Counted from the stretch's first letter, positions 25,180 through 34,706 are shown. The stretch: 64,000 nt of DNA from Fluviicola sp. XM-24bin1 (GCA_003149635.1 QCWI01000007.1:179322-243321); one strand, 5' to 3'. Program-made: numbers and translations. The notes: generated by a model from the sequence alone, not told the origin.

Positions 25180-26466
25180 ATGAATGTTACTACGGACAAA
25201 TTGACATCAAACGACTTGATGCAAATGGAAGACAAGCACGGAGCTCACAACTATCATCCGCTCGGTGTTGTTTTGGAACGAGGTGAAGGTGTTCACGTAT
25301 GGGATGTTGAAGGTAAGAAGTATTACGATTTCTTATCAGCGTATTCAGCAGTAAACCAAGGACACTGCCATCCGAAGATTGTTGACGCAATGGTAGAACA
25401 AGCAAAAATGTTGACATTGACGTCACGCGCGTTCTACAACAATGCATTAGGGCCTTACGAGAAATTCGTAACCGAGTATTTCGGATTTGACAAAGTTTTA
25501 CCGATGAACACAGGTGCTGAGGCAGTTGAAACGGCGATCAAATTGTGCCGTAAATGGGGATACGAAGTAAAAGGCATTCCTGAAAACGCCGCACAGATTA
25601 TTGTTTGTGAAAACAACTTCCACGGAAGAACAACTACGATTGTATCGTTCTCAAACGATCCAGTGGCAAACAAAAACTTCGGGCCGTACACACCTGGATT
25701 TATTCGTATTCCTTACAATGATACCACTGCTTTGGAAGAAGCTTTGAAAAACAACGACAACGTAGTTGGAATGTTGGTAGAGCCAATTCAAGGAGAAGCA
25801 GGTGTATTCGTTCCGGACGCAGGATACATTGAAAAAGCGCAGCAATTGTGTAAAGATGCTGGAGCGTTGTTTATGGCCGATGAGGTACAAACAGGAATTG
25901 CGCGAACAGGTGCTTTATTGGCTGTTTGTGGTGATTGTAGCTGTGGAAATACCTGTCAGAAAGATCCGAACACGTTCGTAAAACCAGATATTTTGATTCT
26001 AGGAAAAGCACTTTCTGGAGGAGCTTACCCGGTGTCAGCAGTTTTGGCGGATAACGAAATCATGAATGTGATCAAGCCAGGTCAGCACGGTTCTACCTTC
26101 GGAGGAAATCCAGTAGCGGCAAAAGTTGCTATTGCGGCTTTGGAAGTTATTCGTGATGAAGAATTGGCAGCAAACGCGCGTCGTTTAGGACAGCTTTTCC
26201 GTAAGGAAATGCAGCGTATAATCGATAGCACGGATTTGGTGGTAAAAGTACGCGGTCGCGGACTTTTGAACGCAATTATCGTAAACGATACAGAAGACAG
26301 CGATACTGCTTGGAACCTATGTGTAGCGTTGAAAGAGAACGGATTGTTAGCGAAACCAACGCACGGAAACATCATTCGATTTGCACCACCATTGGTGATG
26401 ACAGAAGAACAATTGATGGAATGTGTGGCAATCATCGAAAAGACGATTAACGCCTTCGAAAAGTAG
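25180..26466 (+). CDS. rocD: Ornithine-oxo-acid aminotransferase
   Basis: 428 residues. The enzyme moves the delta-amino group of ornithine to 2-oxoglutarate, giving glutamate semialdehyde for arginine breakdown or proline synthesis. Fold-type I PLP features: [19 protein letters not shown] near 110, NNFHGRT near 146, [11 protein letters not shown] near 232, and the PLP lysine Lys276 in [10 protein letters not shown] cysteine-rich insert (Cys250, 253, 255, 259 in [10 protein letters not shown]) lies between the PLP-Asp motif and the lysine; I recall a similar insert in other Bacteroidota homologues, where it may bind a metal. Ended by a terminator. Confidence 0.95.
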   Translation: MNVTTDKLTSNDLMQMEDKHGAHNYHPLGVVLERGEGVHVWDVEGKKYYDFLSAYSAVNQGHCHPKIVDAMVEQAKMLTLTSRAFYNNALGPYEKFVTEYFGFDKVLPMNTGAEAVETAIKLCRKWGYEVKGIPENAAQIIVCENNFHGRTTTIVSFSNDPVANKNFGPYTPGFIRIPYNDTTALEEALKNNDNVVGMLVEPIQGEAGVFVPDAGYIEKAQQLCKDAGALFMADEVQTGIARTGALLAVCGDCSCGNTCQKDPNTFVKPDILILGKALSGGAYPVSAVLADNEIMNVIKPGQHGSTFGGNPVAAKVAIAALEVIRDEELAANARRLGQLFRKEMQRIIDSTDLVVKVRGRGLLNAIIVNDTEDSDTAWNLCVALKENGLLAKPTHGNIIRFAPPLVMTEEQLMECVAIIEKTINAFEK

Positions 26467-26488
26467 TTCTTAAAACAAAAAAATGATT

Positions 26489-26518
26489 AGAGCCGGTCAA
26501 TGTGATTCGGCTCTTTTT
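26489..26518 (+). terminator. Terminator after rocD
   Basis: AGAGCCG / CGGCTCT 7-bp stem with a 12-nt loop, followed by five T. Confidence 0.85.
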
Positions 26519-26597
26519 CGTTCTAGGTACTTAATCGGTTTAAGATTATTGGACTCATTTTTTTTGATAAAATCCCTGTAATTCGTGGCTTCCTGAC

Positions 26598-26605
26598 TAT
26601 ATTTG
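26598..26605 (+). promoter_or_regulatory. -7 box of the phosphohexomutase gene
   Basis: TATATTTG, 23 nt before the TTG start at 26629. It supports a start downstream of about 26611. Confidence 0.6.
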
Positions 26606-26628
26606 AGGCGAATTAAAAACCAAAGAAA

Positions 26629-28026
26629 TTGGCACAAAAAATCAAGTTTGGAACAGACGGATGGCGCGCTATCATCGCTGAAGATTATACAGTTGAAAAT
26701 GTTGCTCGTGTAAGCATCGCAACGGCAAAATGGCTCAAGGAAAACTTCGAGAGCCCGACAGTGGTTATCGGACACGATTGCCGATATGCCGGTGAACTCT
26801 TCGTTCAAACTGCTGTGAAAGTATTTATCAGCGAAGGAATTGGTGTAAAAATGGCCGTGGGATTTGTGTCAACACCGATGGTTTCTTTGGCTGCAGTGAA
26901 ATTGGGATGCTCAATCGGTGTCGTTATTACAGCGAGTCATAACCCACCGTCATATAACGGATACAAATTGAAATCGCACCACGGAGGGCCGCTTTCTCCA
27001 GAGAAAGTTCAGGAAATTGAAGATATCATTCCAGATACCAATTCAGTGGATTTAAAAGCCGTTTCTATGGATAGTCCATTGGTGGAAATCGTGGATTTGG
27101 AAACGATGTACGTGGAACATGCGAAAGCCAATTTCGATATCGAAGCGATTGAAAAGTCAGGACTGAATTTGGTGTACGATGCAATGTACGGCGCTGGACA
27201 AAACGCTTTGAAACGTATCCTTCCGAATGCAACGTTCATCCATTGCGAGCACAACCCTTCATTTATGGGACAGGCACCTGAACCGATTGCAAAGAACTTG
27301 CAAGAGTTAGAAGCATATATCAAAGAAAAAAGCGATGTTGATTGTGCCTTGGCAACAGATGGAGATGCCGATCGCATTGGTTTGTACAACGGATCTGGAG
27401 AATTCATTGATTCGCACCACATCATTCTCTTGTTGATTCACTACTTGAAGAAATACAAAAACATGGACGGTAAAGTTGCGACTGCTTTCAGTACAACGCC
27501 GCGTGTTGGAAGAATGGCGGATCATTACGGATTGGAAAGTGAAGTAGTTAAAATCGGATTCAAATACATTGCCGGAATCATGGTCGAAGAAGACGTATTG
27601 GTTGGTGGTGAAGAATCAGGTGGAATTGCGACAAAAGGTCATATTCCGGAACGCGATGGAATCTGGATGGGATTAATCATTTGGGAATTCATGGCGAAAT
27701 CAGGAAAAACTCTAGATGATTTGATCAGCGAGGTTTACGAGATTGTAGGAGCATTCAAATTCGAACGTAGTGATTTGCACATTACCGATGAGTTGAAGAA
27801 CCAAATTGTAGCCAACTGTAAAGACAATAAATACCAGAGTTTTGGTGATTATCAAGTGCGCGAAGTAGGAACTATTGATGGATTCAAGTTTTTCTTTGAT
27901 GACGATCGCTGGGTGATGATTCGACCTTCGGGAACTGAGCCGGTTTTGAGAACATACGCTGAAGCACCAACCTTGGAAGAAGTTCGTAAAATCTTGAAAG
28001 TAACGGAAGAAACGATTTGTAATTAA
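26629..28026 (+). CDS. Phosphoglucomutase / phosphomannomutase family protein
   Basis: 465 residues from a TTG start; no ATG fits, and the residues after the TTG (AQKIKFGTDGWRAIIAEDYT) are the conserved N-terminus. The phosphoserine loop is TASHNPPSYNGYK with Ser103, the metal loop DGDADR at 244-249, the sugar loop GGEESGG near 327, and the phosphate loop RPSGTEP near the end. The family interconverts hexose 1- and 6-phosphates; whether glucose or mannose is preferred cannot be told. A second family member, GlmM-like, is encoded at 52.2-53.6 kb. Confidence 0.93.
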   Translation: MAQKIKFGTDGWRAIIAEDYTVENVARVSIATAKWLKENFESPTVVIGHDCRYAGELFVQTAVKVFISEGIGVKMAVGFVSTPMVSLAAVKLGCSIGVVITASHNPPSYNGYKLKSHHGGPLSPEKVQEIEDIIPDTNSVDLKAVSMDSPLVEIVDLETMYVEHAKANFDIEAIEKSGLNLVYDAMYGAGQNALKRILPNATFIHCEHNPSFMGQAPEPIAKNLQELEAYIKEKSDVDCALATDGDADRIGLYNGSGEFIDSHHIILLLIHYLKKYKNMDGKVATAFSTTPRVGRMADHYGLESEVVKIGFKYIAGIMVEEDVLVGGEESGGIATKGHIPERDGIWMGLIIWEFMAKSGKTLDDLISEVYEIVGAFKFERSDLHITDELKNQIVANCKDNKYQSFGDYQVREVGTIDGFKFFFDDDRWVMIRPSGTEPVLRTYAEAPTLEEVRKILKVTEETICN

Positions 28027-28038
28027 AAAGCATAATGC

Positions 28039-28095
28039 AAAAAGTAGAAAGCTGAAAGTTGAAGGAATCTTTCTGCCTTCTGCTTTCAACTTTTT
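28039..28095 (+). terminator. Hairpin between the mutase and aroC genes (AAAGTAGAAAG family)
   Basis: The outer arms 28039-28051 and 28083-28095 pair at 12 of 13 positions; an inner AAGG/CCTT pairing is also possible. The descending arm ends in five T, so it can act as a terminator for the mutase gene. It ends 11 nt before the aroC ATG. Confidence 0.55.
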
Positions 28096-28106
28096 ACCAA
28101 GTATAT

Positions 28107-29165
28107 ATGTCCTCAACATTCGGAACCATATTCAAACTAAGTACCTTCGGTGAGTCACACGGTGTGGCCATCGGTGGAGTAATTGACGGTGTTCCGGCGA
28201 ACATCCCGTTGGACTTGGATGCCATTCAAGCGGAACTAGATCGACGTAAACCTGGACAATCAGCGATTGTTACCCAACGAAAAGAATCCGATACGGTAGA
28301 ACTTCTCTCTGGAATTTTTGAAGGAAAAACTACGGGAACTCCGATCGGTTTTATCATCCGAAATGCCGATCAGAAATCAAAAGATTACGATCACATCAAA
28401 GACGTGTATCGTCCGTCGCACGCGGATTACACCTACGATAAGAAATACGGAAACCGCGATTATAGAGGCGGTGGAAGATCATCAGCAAGAGAGACGGCTA
28501 GTAGGGTAGTGGCAGGTGCAATCGCCAAACAAGCGTTGGAGCAATTGGGTATAGACATCGTCGCTTACGTGGATCAGGTGGGAACCGTTCGAATGGAAGG
28601 AACTCCTGATTTCAACGAAATTGATAACAATCCAGTACGATGCGCAAATCCTGAGGACGCGGAGCGCATGGAGACGTATATTCGAGAAATCAGAAAAGAA
28701 GGGGACACCGTTGGAGGAAGCATCGTTTGTGAAATGCACCATGTACCTCCAGGTCTGGGAGAACCTGTTTTTGATAAACTTCACGCCGAACTGGGAAAAG
28801 CAATGCTTTCTATCAATGCCGTAAAAGGTTTTGAATACGGAAGCGGATTTTCAAGCATAGCGATGAAAGGTTCGGAGCACAACGATCTTTTTAATGAAGA
28901 TGGCAGTACCAAAACCAATTTCTCCGGCGGAATTCAAGGAGGAATATCCAACGGAATGCCAATAACCATGAGAATTGCGTTCAAACCTGTTGCTACACTT
29001 ATTCAGGAGCAAACAACACTCAATAACAAAGATGAACTGGTGAAAATGCAGGGAAAAGGCAGACACGATCCTTGTGTGGTTCCTAGAGCCGTTCCCATTG
29101 TGGAAGCCATGGCAGCAATCACGCTTTTGGATTTCTATTTGAGGAATAAGGCGGTGCAGTTGTAA
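28107..29165 (+). CDS. aroC: Chorismate synthase
   Basis: 352 residues from the ATG at 28107; an earlier in-frame ATG at 28059 lies inside the preceding hairpin and adds non-conserved residues. AroC converts EPSP to chorismate using reduced FMN, the last step of the shikimate pathway. Signatures: [15 protein letters not shown] near 11-25, [33 protein letters not shown] around 103-135, and [21 protein letters not shown] near the C-terminus. Complete and in frame. Confidence 0.97.
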   Translation: MSSTFGTIFKLSTFGESHGVAIGGVIDGVPANIPLDLDAIQAELDRRKPGQSAIVTQRKESDTVELLSGIFEGKTTGTPIGFIIRNADQKSKDYDHIKDVYRPSHADYTYDKKYGNRDYRGGGRSSARETASRVVAGAIAKQALEQLGIDIVAYVDQVGTVRMEGTPDFNEIDNNPVRCANPEDAERMETYIREIRKEGDTVGGSIVCEMHHVPPGLGEPVFDKLHAELGKAMLSINAVKGFEYGSGFSSIAMKGSEHNDLFNEDGSTKTNFSGGIQGGISNGMPITMRIAFKPVATLIQEQTTLNNKDELVKMQGKGRHDPCVVPRAVPIVEAMAAITLLDFYLRNKAVQL

Positions 29166-29323
29166 GGGACGAGTGGAGGTTTGTAGAGGGCAAAAAGCGG
29201 AAAGCAGATACTTTTAACAACTCCACACTTCTCACCTTTCACTTCTCACTAATTTCACAATTCTTGTTAGTTACCTTTCGTTTCAGTAGATTACTCTCAC
29301 TTATTCACTTAAAAACTACAAAT

Positions 29324-30294
29324 ATGCTTTTGAGAAAAGGATCAAGAGGCCCTGAGGTAAAGGAACTTCAGGAAATTTTAGGCATTCCAGCAGACGGAAT
29401 TTTTGGTTCGCAAACTGAAACCGCAGTTAAGAAATTTCAATAAGAAAATGGATTGGACGCAGACGGAATCGTTGGGCCAAATACTTGGAAAGTATTGAAT
29501 GCATCCACCGATTTGGAGGAGAATCCCGAAAAAGAGGAACCGAAGGAAAATACGAAACCGGTAGAGGAAGTTTCAAAGGGCTCCATCAGTATCAAACAAC
29601 AATTTTTACCGGCTGAGAGTACAAAAAAGGGCCAACGGATAAAGAATACCTGTTTTTACATCATACGGCCGGATGGCACAATCCATATAACGTGATCAGC
29701 CAATGGGGCCGCGATAAGCGCGGAGCTGTAGCAACGGAATTCGTATTGGGCGGTCAATCGGTTAAGGGCAACGATAATAAATACGATGGTGAAATTGTTC
29801 AGGCATTTCCAGAAGGCGCTTATGGTTGGCATCTTGGGGAAAACGGATCACAGCACATGCATACGCATTCTGTAGGTATTGAGGTGTGTAATTTTAGTTA
29901 TATCAACGACAAGAATCAAACGTACGCTGGAACCAATGTTGTTGACAGTCAGATTGTCACTCTGGCGAAACCATTCAGAGGCCACCAACGTTGGTATCGC
30001 TATTCCGACGCTCAGATTGAGTCGCTTCGTCAATTGATTTTGTACATCGCAAACCGTGATAACATTGACGTTCGCAAAGGATTGGTAGAAGAAGTCCGCG
30101 CAAAAGGAGCTGCTGGCTTTGAATTCAATTCAGACGCCTTCTACGGAAAAATCAAAGGAATGTGGACACACACGAATACCCGAAAGGATAAATCAGATAT
30201 GTTCCCGCAACAAGAATTGCTGGATATGTTGTTAAGTCTTTATGATTTACTTTTTCTTCCTAACGTAAGCCACGTCGTAGTGAAGGGACACTAA
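29324..30294 (+). pseudogene. N-acetylmuramoyl-L-alanine amidase with peptidoglycan-binding domain, broken
   Basis: Three fragments add up to one amidase. Residues 1-39 from the ATG at 29324 are the start of a PG_binding_1 domain (LRKGSRGPEVKELQEILGI..DGIFGSQTE), then an in-frame TAA at 29441-29443 replaces a sense codon between KKFQ and ENGLDADGIVGPNTW. The same frame runs on to about 29617, where a one-base loss shifts it; restoring one base gives ADEYKKGPTDKEYLFLHHTAGW, the zinc-binding start of an Amidase_2 domain. That continues in the last frame with THSVGIEVCN and MWTHTNTRK. The 3' end overlaps the converging lipoprotein gene by 48 bp. Two independent lesions make decay more likely than recoding. 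Confidence 0.85.
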
Positions 30295-30606
30295 CGAGTC
30301 ACCTGAAACGACGTACTGCGGGAGAAAATCTTTGGAGATCTCATTTGTATCGCCGTAGTACGTTCGTACACGCATATAAATGGTGTCTCCTTTCTTTTTA
30401 TACTTGGCATTTTCCTGATACATTTCTACAGCCGAAGTTGAGTAGCCATAGTAAGTATATTGTGCCTTGCCAAAGCATTTTAATTTCATAGGAGCTTGGG
30501 AGATAGTGCGTTCACCAGTCGGTTCAGAAACGTATTTTCCGGTCATACAGCTAGTAAATAAAAGACCAGAACATAAGAGAATAGCAGCAACTTTAAAAAC
30601 GTTCAT
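30247..30606 (-). CDS. Small lipoprotein of unknown function
   Basis: 119 residues. A lipobox (LLFTSC, Cys20) follows a hydrophobic signal. The mature part is small and beta-rich with several tyrosines (AQYTYYGYSTSAVEMYQ, TIYMRVRTYYGD). No family recognised. It converges with the amidase pseudogene and overlaps its 3' end. Confidence 0.7.
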   Translation of the reverse strand: MNVFKVAAILLCSGLLFTSCMTGKYVSEPTGERTISQAPMKLKCFGKAQYTYYGYSTSAVEMYQENAKYKKKGDTIYMRVRTYYGDTNEISKDFLPQYVVSGDSLVSLHYDVAYVRKKK

Positions 30607-30691
30607 TTTTCTAGAGTTTTTATGAAGTTACGAATTCTCATTTAAAATGTTTCGAATCTTTCTGGTAATCTCAATTTCAGGGCAATCTTGC

Positions 30692-30699
30692 TATCTTTG
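30692..30699 (+). promoter_or_regulatory. -7 box of the DUF4293 gene
   Basis: TATCTTTG, 14 nt before the ATG; a very short 5' leader is expected. Confidence 0.6.
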
Positions 30700-30713
30700 A
30701 CCGAAAAATCTGC

Positions 30714-31214
30714 ATGTTACAACGCATTCAAACATATTACCTCGGAATTATCATTGTGATTCAGGTTATTGCCGTTTCCGGGATGGATTTTATCCGTTTT
30801 TTCTCTGATAAGTATGTGTACAAATTGAATGCGTGGGGAGTAAGTGTAGAAAGAAATCACGAATATTTACCTTCTAGCTGGTCACCTGACGATTCCCTGC
30901 CGGAAGGTTCTATGGTTCCAGTGTTCATTGGTTTTATCTTAATCGCATTGCTCGCATTTTGGTGCATTATGTCCTATAAGAATCTGGATCGTCAACTAAA
31001 ACTCGGACGTGCCATCTTTTACTTGTATTTGGTATCCGCCTTCGGGATTTATTTGTTGGCCATCATGGGAGATAGCTTCATTGGTCAGAAAATCGTATCG
31101 AATGAAGTCGGAATGTCTTACTGGATTTTCATATGTGGATTGCCGCTATCCTTCCTTGCCAATACAGGAATCAGACGTGATAAGCGACTTTTAGATTCAT
31201 TGAAGCGCCTGTAA
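30714..31214 (+). CDS. DUF4293-family membrane protein
   Basis: 166 residues with four hydrophobic segments (about 8-28, 68-88, 102-122 and 132-152). The opening MLQRIQT.YL is typical of DUF4293 proteins, which are found across Bacteroidota and have no known function. A soluble loop of about 35 residues lies between helices 1 and 2. It is followed after 2 bp by the ABC-F ATPase gene, so the two probably form an operon. Confidence 0.8.
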   Translation: MLQRIQTYYLGIIIVIQVIAVSGMDFIRFFSDKYVYKLNAWGVSVERNHEYLPSSWSPDDSLPEGSMVPVFIGFILIALLAFWCIMSYKNLDRQLKLGRAIFYLYLVSAFGIYLLAIMGDSFIGQKIVSNEVGMSYWIFICGLPLSFLANTGIRRDKRLLDSLKRL

Positions 31215-31216
31215 TT

Positions 31217-33082
31217 ATGAACTATCTTTCAGTTGAAGAAATTACCAAGTCATACGGAGAGCGCGTACTTTTCGAAGAATTGACATTTGGAATCGATCAG
31301 GGGCAAAAGGCGGCTATTGTTGCGAAAAATGGAACCGGAAAAACAACTTTGCTTCGTTGTTTATTGGGAAAAGAAACGGTGGGTGACGGCAGAATAGTAT
31401 TTCGCAAAGATCTCCGTATTGCATTCATGCAACAGTCCGATGAATTGGATCCGACGCACACAATTTTTGAGGAGGTCTTTTCTCATGATTTACCCGAGCT
31501 TCAAGCGGTTAAGGCATACAATAAAGCCATGCGCGACAAAGACGAAGAAGGAATTAAGAAAACCTTTGAAGCGGTTACGGAATTGGATGCTTGGGATATT
31601 GAAGTAAAGATCAATCAGATTCTTTCGGTGCTGAAACTGGAGAATACCGATCAATTAGTTGGGACTTTATCCGGAGGCCAAAAGAAGCGCGTCGCTTTGG
31701 CGAAAGTATTGATTGCCGAGCCTGATTTCCTAATTTTAGACGAGCCCACCAACCACCTTGATTTGGATATGATCGAATGGTTGGAGGAGTATCTTTCCAA
31801 ATCTACCTCAACGATTTTGATGGTCACGCACGATCGCTATTTCCTCGAAGTAGTGTGCGATACGATTTTGGAATTGGACAACAAAACGCTGTATAAATAC
31901 AAAGGAAATTTCTCCTACTTCCTTGAAAAGAAGGCGGAACGCGAAGAGCAATTGTTGTCGACGATTGAAAAGGCGAAAAATCAATTCCGAAAAGAATTGG
32001 AATGGATGCGCCGACAACCCAAAGCGCGCGGTACCAAACAAAAAGCACGCATCGAAGCTTTTTATGATACGAAGAAGGTAGCAAAGCAACGCATTGATAA
32101 AGACGAATTGGAAATTCCTGTGAAGATGGAGCGTTTGGGAACTAAAATCCTTGAGCTGCATCGCGTTGGCAAGGCGTTCGGAGAAAAGAAGATTTTGAAC
32201 GATTTTTCCTATGTTTTCAAGCGTCAGGAGCGAGTGGGAATTGTAGGGAATAATGGTACAGGGAAAACTACTTTCCTGAATATGCTCTTGGGTATAGAAC
32301 CGCTGAGAAAGGGGAAGATTGTCACGGGAGAAACCGTTGTCTTCGGATATTACAACCAAGAATTACCCAATTACGATGATGATAAGAAGGTCATTGACGT
32401 GATTCGCGATGTTGCTGAATTTATTCCTTTGGAAAAAGGCCGTCAGATGTCTGCAGCGCAATTCTTGGAGAAGTTTCTGTTTCCAAGAGACATGCATTTC
32501 AACTTCGTTCACAAATTGAGTGGAGGAGAAAAGCGTCGTTTAAAGTTGATGACGGTGCTAATGCAGAATCCGAATTTTCTGATTCTTGATGAGCCCACAA
32601 ACGACTTAGACGTATTCGTGATGAGCGTTCTCGAAGATTATCTACGAAGTTTTCAGGGCTGTCTGATTGTGGTTTCGCACGACCGTTACTTCATGGACAA
32701 AATGGTGGATCATTTGTTCGTGTTCAAGGGAGAAGGCGAATTGAAAGATATCACAGGAAATTACACGGCATATCGCAGTGCGCAGCAGAAATTGGCGCGA
32801 GCTGAGAAAAGACAGGAATCTCCAGATGCTCCAAAACAGGAAAAGAAGAAAGTCGAAACGGGGGAGAAGCGAAAACTCAGTTATAAAGAGAAGGTAGAGT
32901 TTGAATCCTTGGAAGGCGAAATGGAAAAACTAGAAGCGGAGAAAGCCGAACTCACAGAGATTTTATCCAATCCTGAAGCGTCTAACGAAGACCTAATGAA
33001 AGCGGGGGAACGATTATCTGTGGTTGTTTCAGAATTAGAAGAAAAGGAATTTCGTTGGTTGGAACTTTCCGAATATGAATGA
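31217..33082 (+). CDS. ABC-F family ATP-binding protein (Uup-like)
   Basis: 621 residues with two ABC cassettes and no membrane segments. Cassette 1 has Walker A AKNGTGKT at 36-43 (Ala in place of the usual first Gly), signature LSGGQKKR and Walker B FLILDEPTNHLD; cassette 2 has GNNGTGKT, LSGGEKRR and FLILDEPTNDLD. A basic linker (RRQPKARGTKQKARIEAFYD) joins them, and the C-terminus is a charged coiled coil as in Uup. ABC-F proteins act on ribosomes or, for Uup, on branched DNA intermediates. Which applies here is not decided by the sequence. Confidence 0.92.
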   Translation: MNYLSVEEITKSYGERVLFEELTFGIDQGQKAAIVAKNGTGKTTLLRCLLGKETVGDGRIVFRKDLRIAFMQQSDELDPTHTIFEEVFSHDLPELQAVKAYNKAMRDKDEEGIKKTFEAVTELDAWDIEVKINQILSVLKLENTDQLVGTLSGGQKKRVALAKVLIAEPDFLILDEPTNHLDLDMIEWLEEYLSKSTSTILMVTHDRYFLEVVCDTILELDNKTLYKYKGNFSYFLEKKAEREEQLLSTIEKAKNQFRKELEWMRRQPKARGTKQKARIEAFYDTKKVAKQRIDKDELEIPVKMERLGTKILELHRVGKAFGEKKILNDFSYVFKRQERVGIVGNNGTGKTTFLNMLLGIEPLRKGKIVTGETVVFGYYNQELPNYDDDKKVIDVIRDVAEFIPLEKGRQMSAAQFLEKFLFPRDMHFNFVHKLSGGEKRRLKLMTVLMQNPNFLILDEPTNDLDVFVMSVLEDYLRSFQGCLIVVSHDRYFMDKMVDHLFVFKGEGELKDITGNYTAYRSAQQKLARAEKRQESPDAPKQEKKKVETGEKRKLSYKEKVEFESLEGEMEKLEAEKAELTEILSNPEASNEDLMKAGERLSVVVSELEEKEFRWLELSEYE

Positions 33083-33099
33083 GGAATAATGAATATGAG

Positions 33100-33247
33100 T
33101 TATGAATTAAAGGCGTGTGCACACTGAGCAAGAAGAAGCACTGCTTCTGATGGAACCGAAGTGTGAGTTGTGAGTTATGAATTATCTAGTGTCTAGCGTC
33201 TCAGAATCTAGCGTCTTTTCTCTTTATTCTCTCCATCTTTACTCTCA
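33100..33247. repeat. Low-complexity intergenic repeats
   Basis: Contains two TGAGTTATGAATTA-type copies, two TCTAG(T/C)GTCT copies, an AGAAGC/GCTTCT hairpin near 33131-33147 and CACACT/AGTGTG arms. Similar TCTAGTGTCTC text occurs at about 24225. No gene. Confidence 0.6.
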
Positions 33248-33249
33248 TT

Positions 33250-33591
33250 ATGAATTACGACAACAAAAAATTCAAAGTCATTGAAACTTCCGGGAGCGGA
33301 GAAATTTCGGACGATTTCATTTTTGATTATCAACAGGAAGGCGATGTGTTGTCCTGTTCGTATTCGGGAGGTGATATTCAAGAAGGCATGCTAGTTGGAT
33401 CTGTCGACGACGACGGCATCATTACGTTCACCTATCGACAGGTTAATTCGAGAGGGATGGAGCGCTCCGGAATTTGCGTATCAACTCCAGAAGTTATGGA
33501 AAATGGAAAGATCCGCTTGCACGAACAATGGCGCTGGACGGATGGAGATCAATCTACGGGCACTACGACTCTTGAGGAAATATTAAGTTAA
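33250..33591 (+). CDS. Small beta-rich protein of a family often labelled N-acetylglutamate synthase
   Basis: 113 residues. The pattern FIFDYQQEGDVLSCSYSGGDIQEGMLVGSVDDDGIITFTYRQVN and KIRLHEQWRWTDGDQSTGTTTLEEI matches a widespread small Bacteroidota family that, from memory, databases often name N-acetylglutamate synthase. It is much too short for a GNAT-type synthase and shows no acetyl-CoA-binding motif, so that name is doubtful. It looks like a lipocalin-like or DUF-type beta sheet. No signal peptide. Confidence 0.7.
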   Translation: MNYDNKKFKVIETSGSGEISDDFIFDYQQEGDVLSCSYSGGDIQEGMLVGSVDDDGIITFTYRQVNSRGMERSGICVSTPEVMENGKIRLHEQWRWTDGDQSTGTTTLEEILS

Positions 33592-33601
33592 TTTGGATGA
33601 A

Positions 33602-33623
33602 TTACTTTCCCCTTCGGAGAGGG
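33602..33623. repeat. Short CCCTTCGGAGAGGG hairpin
   Basis: CCCCTTCGGAGAGGG is a small hairpin in the gap between two hypothetical genes; I recall similar text as a common intergenic repeat in flavobacteria. Confidence 0.4.
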
Positions 33624-33693
33624 ATAGAGGGGGAGGACAAATGAAATTTAGAGATTCTCCCTATATTGATCTTCCACACTCAAACTGAAAAAC

Positions 33694-34461
33694 ATGTCTA
33701 CATTCCAACCCGCAGCAACGATTGATGAAGTTATTGAACGCTTAGAACTAATCATCGACGATTCCATTAAAACCAAGAACAGAGCCGGATACTTCGCGGC
33801 ATTGTATCGAAGAGTCACGGCATCTGTAAAGCAGAAAATCGCAGAAGGATACTTTGACGATAACGAACGGATGGAAAAGCTAGACGTTGTCTTTGCCAAT
33901 AGATATTTGGAAGCGCATCACGCTTGGACAAACAATGAACCTTTGACGAAATCGTGGAAATTAGTGTTTGAAACGTGCGCAAAGTGGCATCCTTTGCTGA
34001 TTCAGCATTTATTTGTTGGAATGAACGCCCATATCGGATTGGATCTCGGAATAGCTGCAGCAACGGTTCAACCAGACGATATTGAGTCACTACACGATGA
34101 TTTCAATAAAATAAATACGGTTTTAAATAGTCTTATCAATACAGTGCAGGACGAATTGTCGCAAATTTTTCCATTGCTGAAGATCGTTGATAAATTGGCT
34201 GGAGGTGTAGATGAGAAAATTGCCGGATTCGCCATGGAGATCGCCCGAGATGCCGCTTGGAAGGTCGCAGTTGATTACAGCAAATTGACTCCTGCACAAC
34301 AGCCCGCGTACATCGTGGAGCGAGACGAAGCCGTATTCGGATTTGGACAAAAAATCGTAAGCCCCGGAATTTGGATCAACGTTGTGATTACCTTATTCCG
34401 CGTGCTGGAGCGTGGTAATGTAGCCTTTAAAATTCGTGCACTAAACGAAGGGAATAGCTAA
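33694..34461 (+). CDS. DUF5995-family protein
   Basis: 255 residues. The segments NRAGYFAALYRRVTASVKQKIAEGYFDD, MEKLDVVFANRYLEAHHAW and HLFVGMNAHIGLDLGIAAA are typical of DUF5995, an all-helical family with conserved His residues that suggest metal binding; its function is unknown. No signal peptide. The last plus-strand gene before the switch to minus-strand genes. Confidence 0.82.
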   Translation: MSTFQPAATIDEVIERLELIIDDSIKTKNRAGYFAALYRRVTASVKQKIAEGYFDDNERMEKLDVVFANRYLEAHHAWTNNEPLTKSWKLVFETCAKWHPLLIQHLFVGMNAHIGLDLGIAAATVQPDDIESLHDDFNKINTVLNSLINTVQDELSQIFPLLKIVDKLAGGVDEKIAGFAMEIARDAAWKVAVDYSKLTPAQQPAYIVERDEAVFGFGQKIVSPGIWINVVITLFRVLERGNVAFKIRALNEGNS

Positions 34462-34514
34462 TCCTTTGCGAAAGGAAATTCGAAACTTAATAAAGCGGAC
34501 GATTTCGGACGTTA

Positions 34515-34535
34515 GATTATGACAAAGTCATAATC
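34515..34535. repeat. GATTATGAC palindrome, copy 1
   Basis: Perfect 9-bp arms GATTATGAC / GTCATAATC with a 3-nt loop. The same arms occur at 62835-62855, and a partial GCAAAGG-type box (reverse) follows at 34642-34656. Confidence 0.85.
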
Positions 34536-34641
34536 CTCAGTGTGCACCATTATGCCACACAACTCAGTATAACATGGCCCTACCTTCACTTTGGTCTGCT
34601 TCCGCAGAAATCGCTTCGTCTTCAAAAGCTATCGTTTTTTC

Positions 34642-34656
34642 TTGTGCCTCCGCGGT
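34642..34656 (-). repeat. Partial GCAAAGG-type box
   Basis: TTGTGCCTCCGCGGT followed by AAAA resembles TTGCGCCTTTGCGGT of the element at 62890-62913, with a few differences. Confidence 0.45.
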
Positions 34657-34706
34657 AAAAAAAGCAATTCTTATCAATCGAAGTAAAGTGCGATTTACCT
34701 AAACAA

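Noticed and set aside
28059..28106. Upstream ATG at 28059 as the aroC start
   Set aside because: It lies within the preceding hairpin and adds a poorly conserved hydrophobic segment; chorismate synthases begin near the chosen [10 protein letters not shown].
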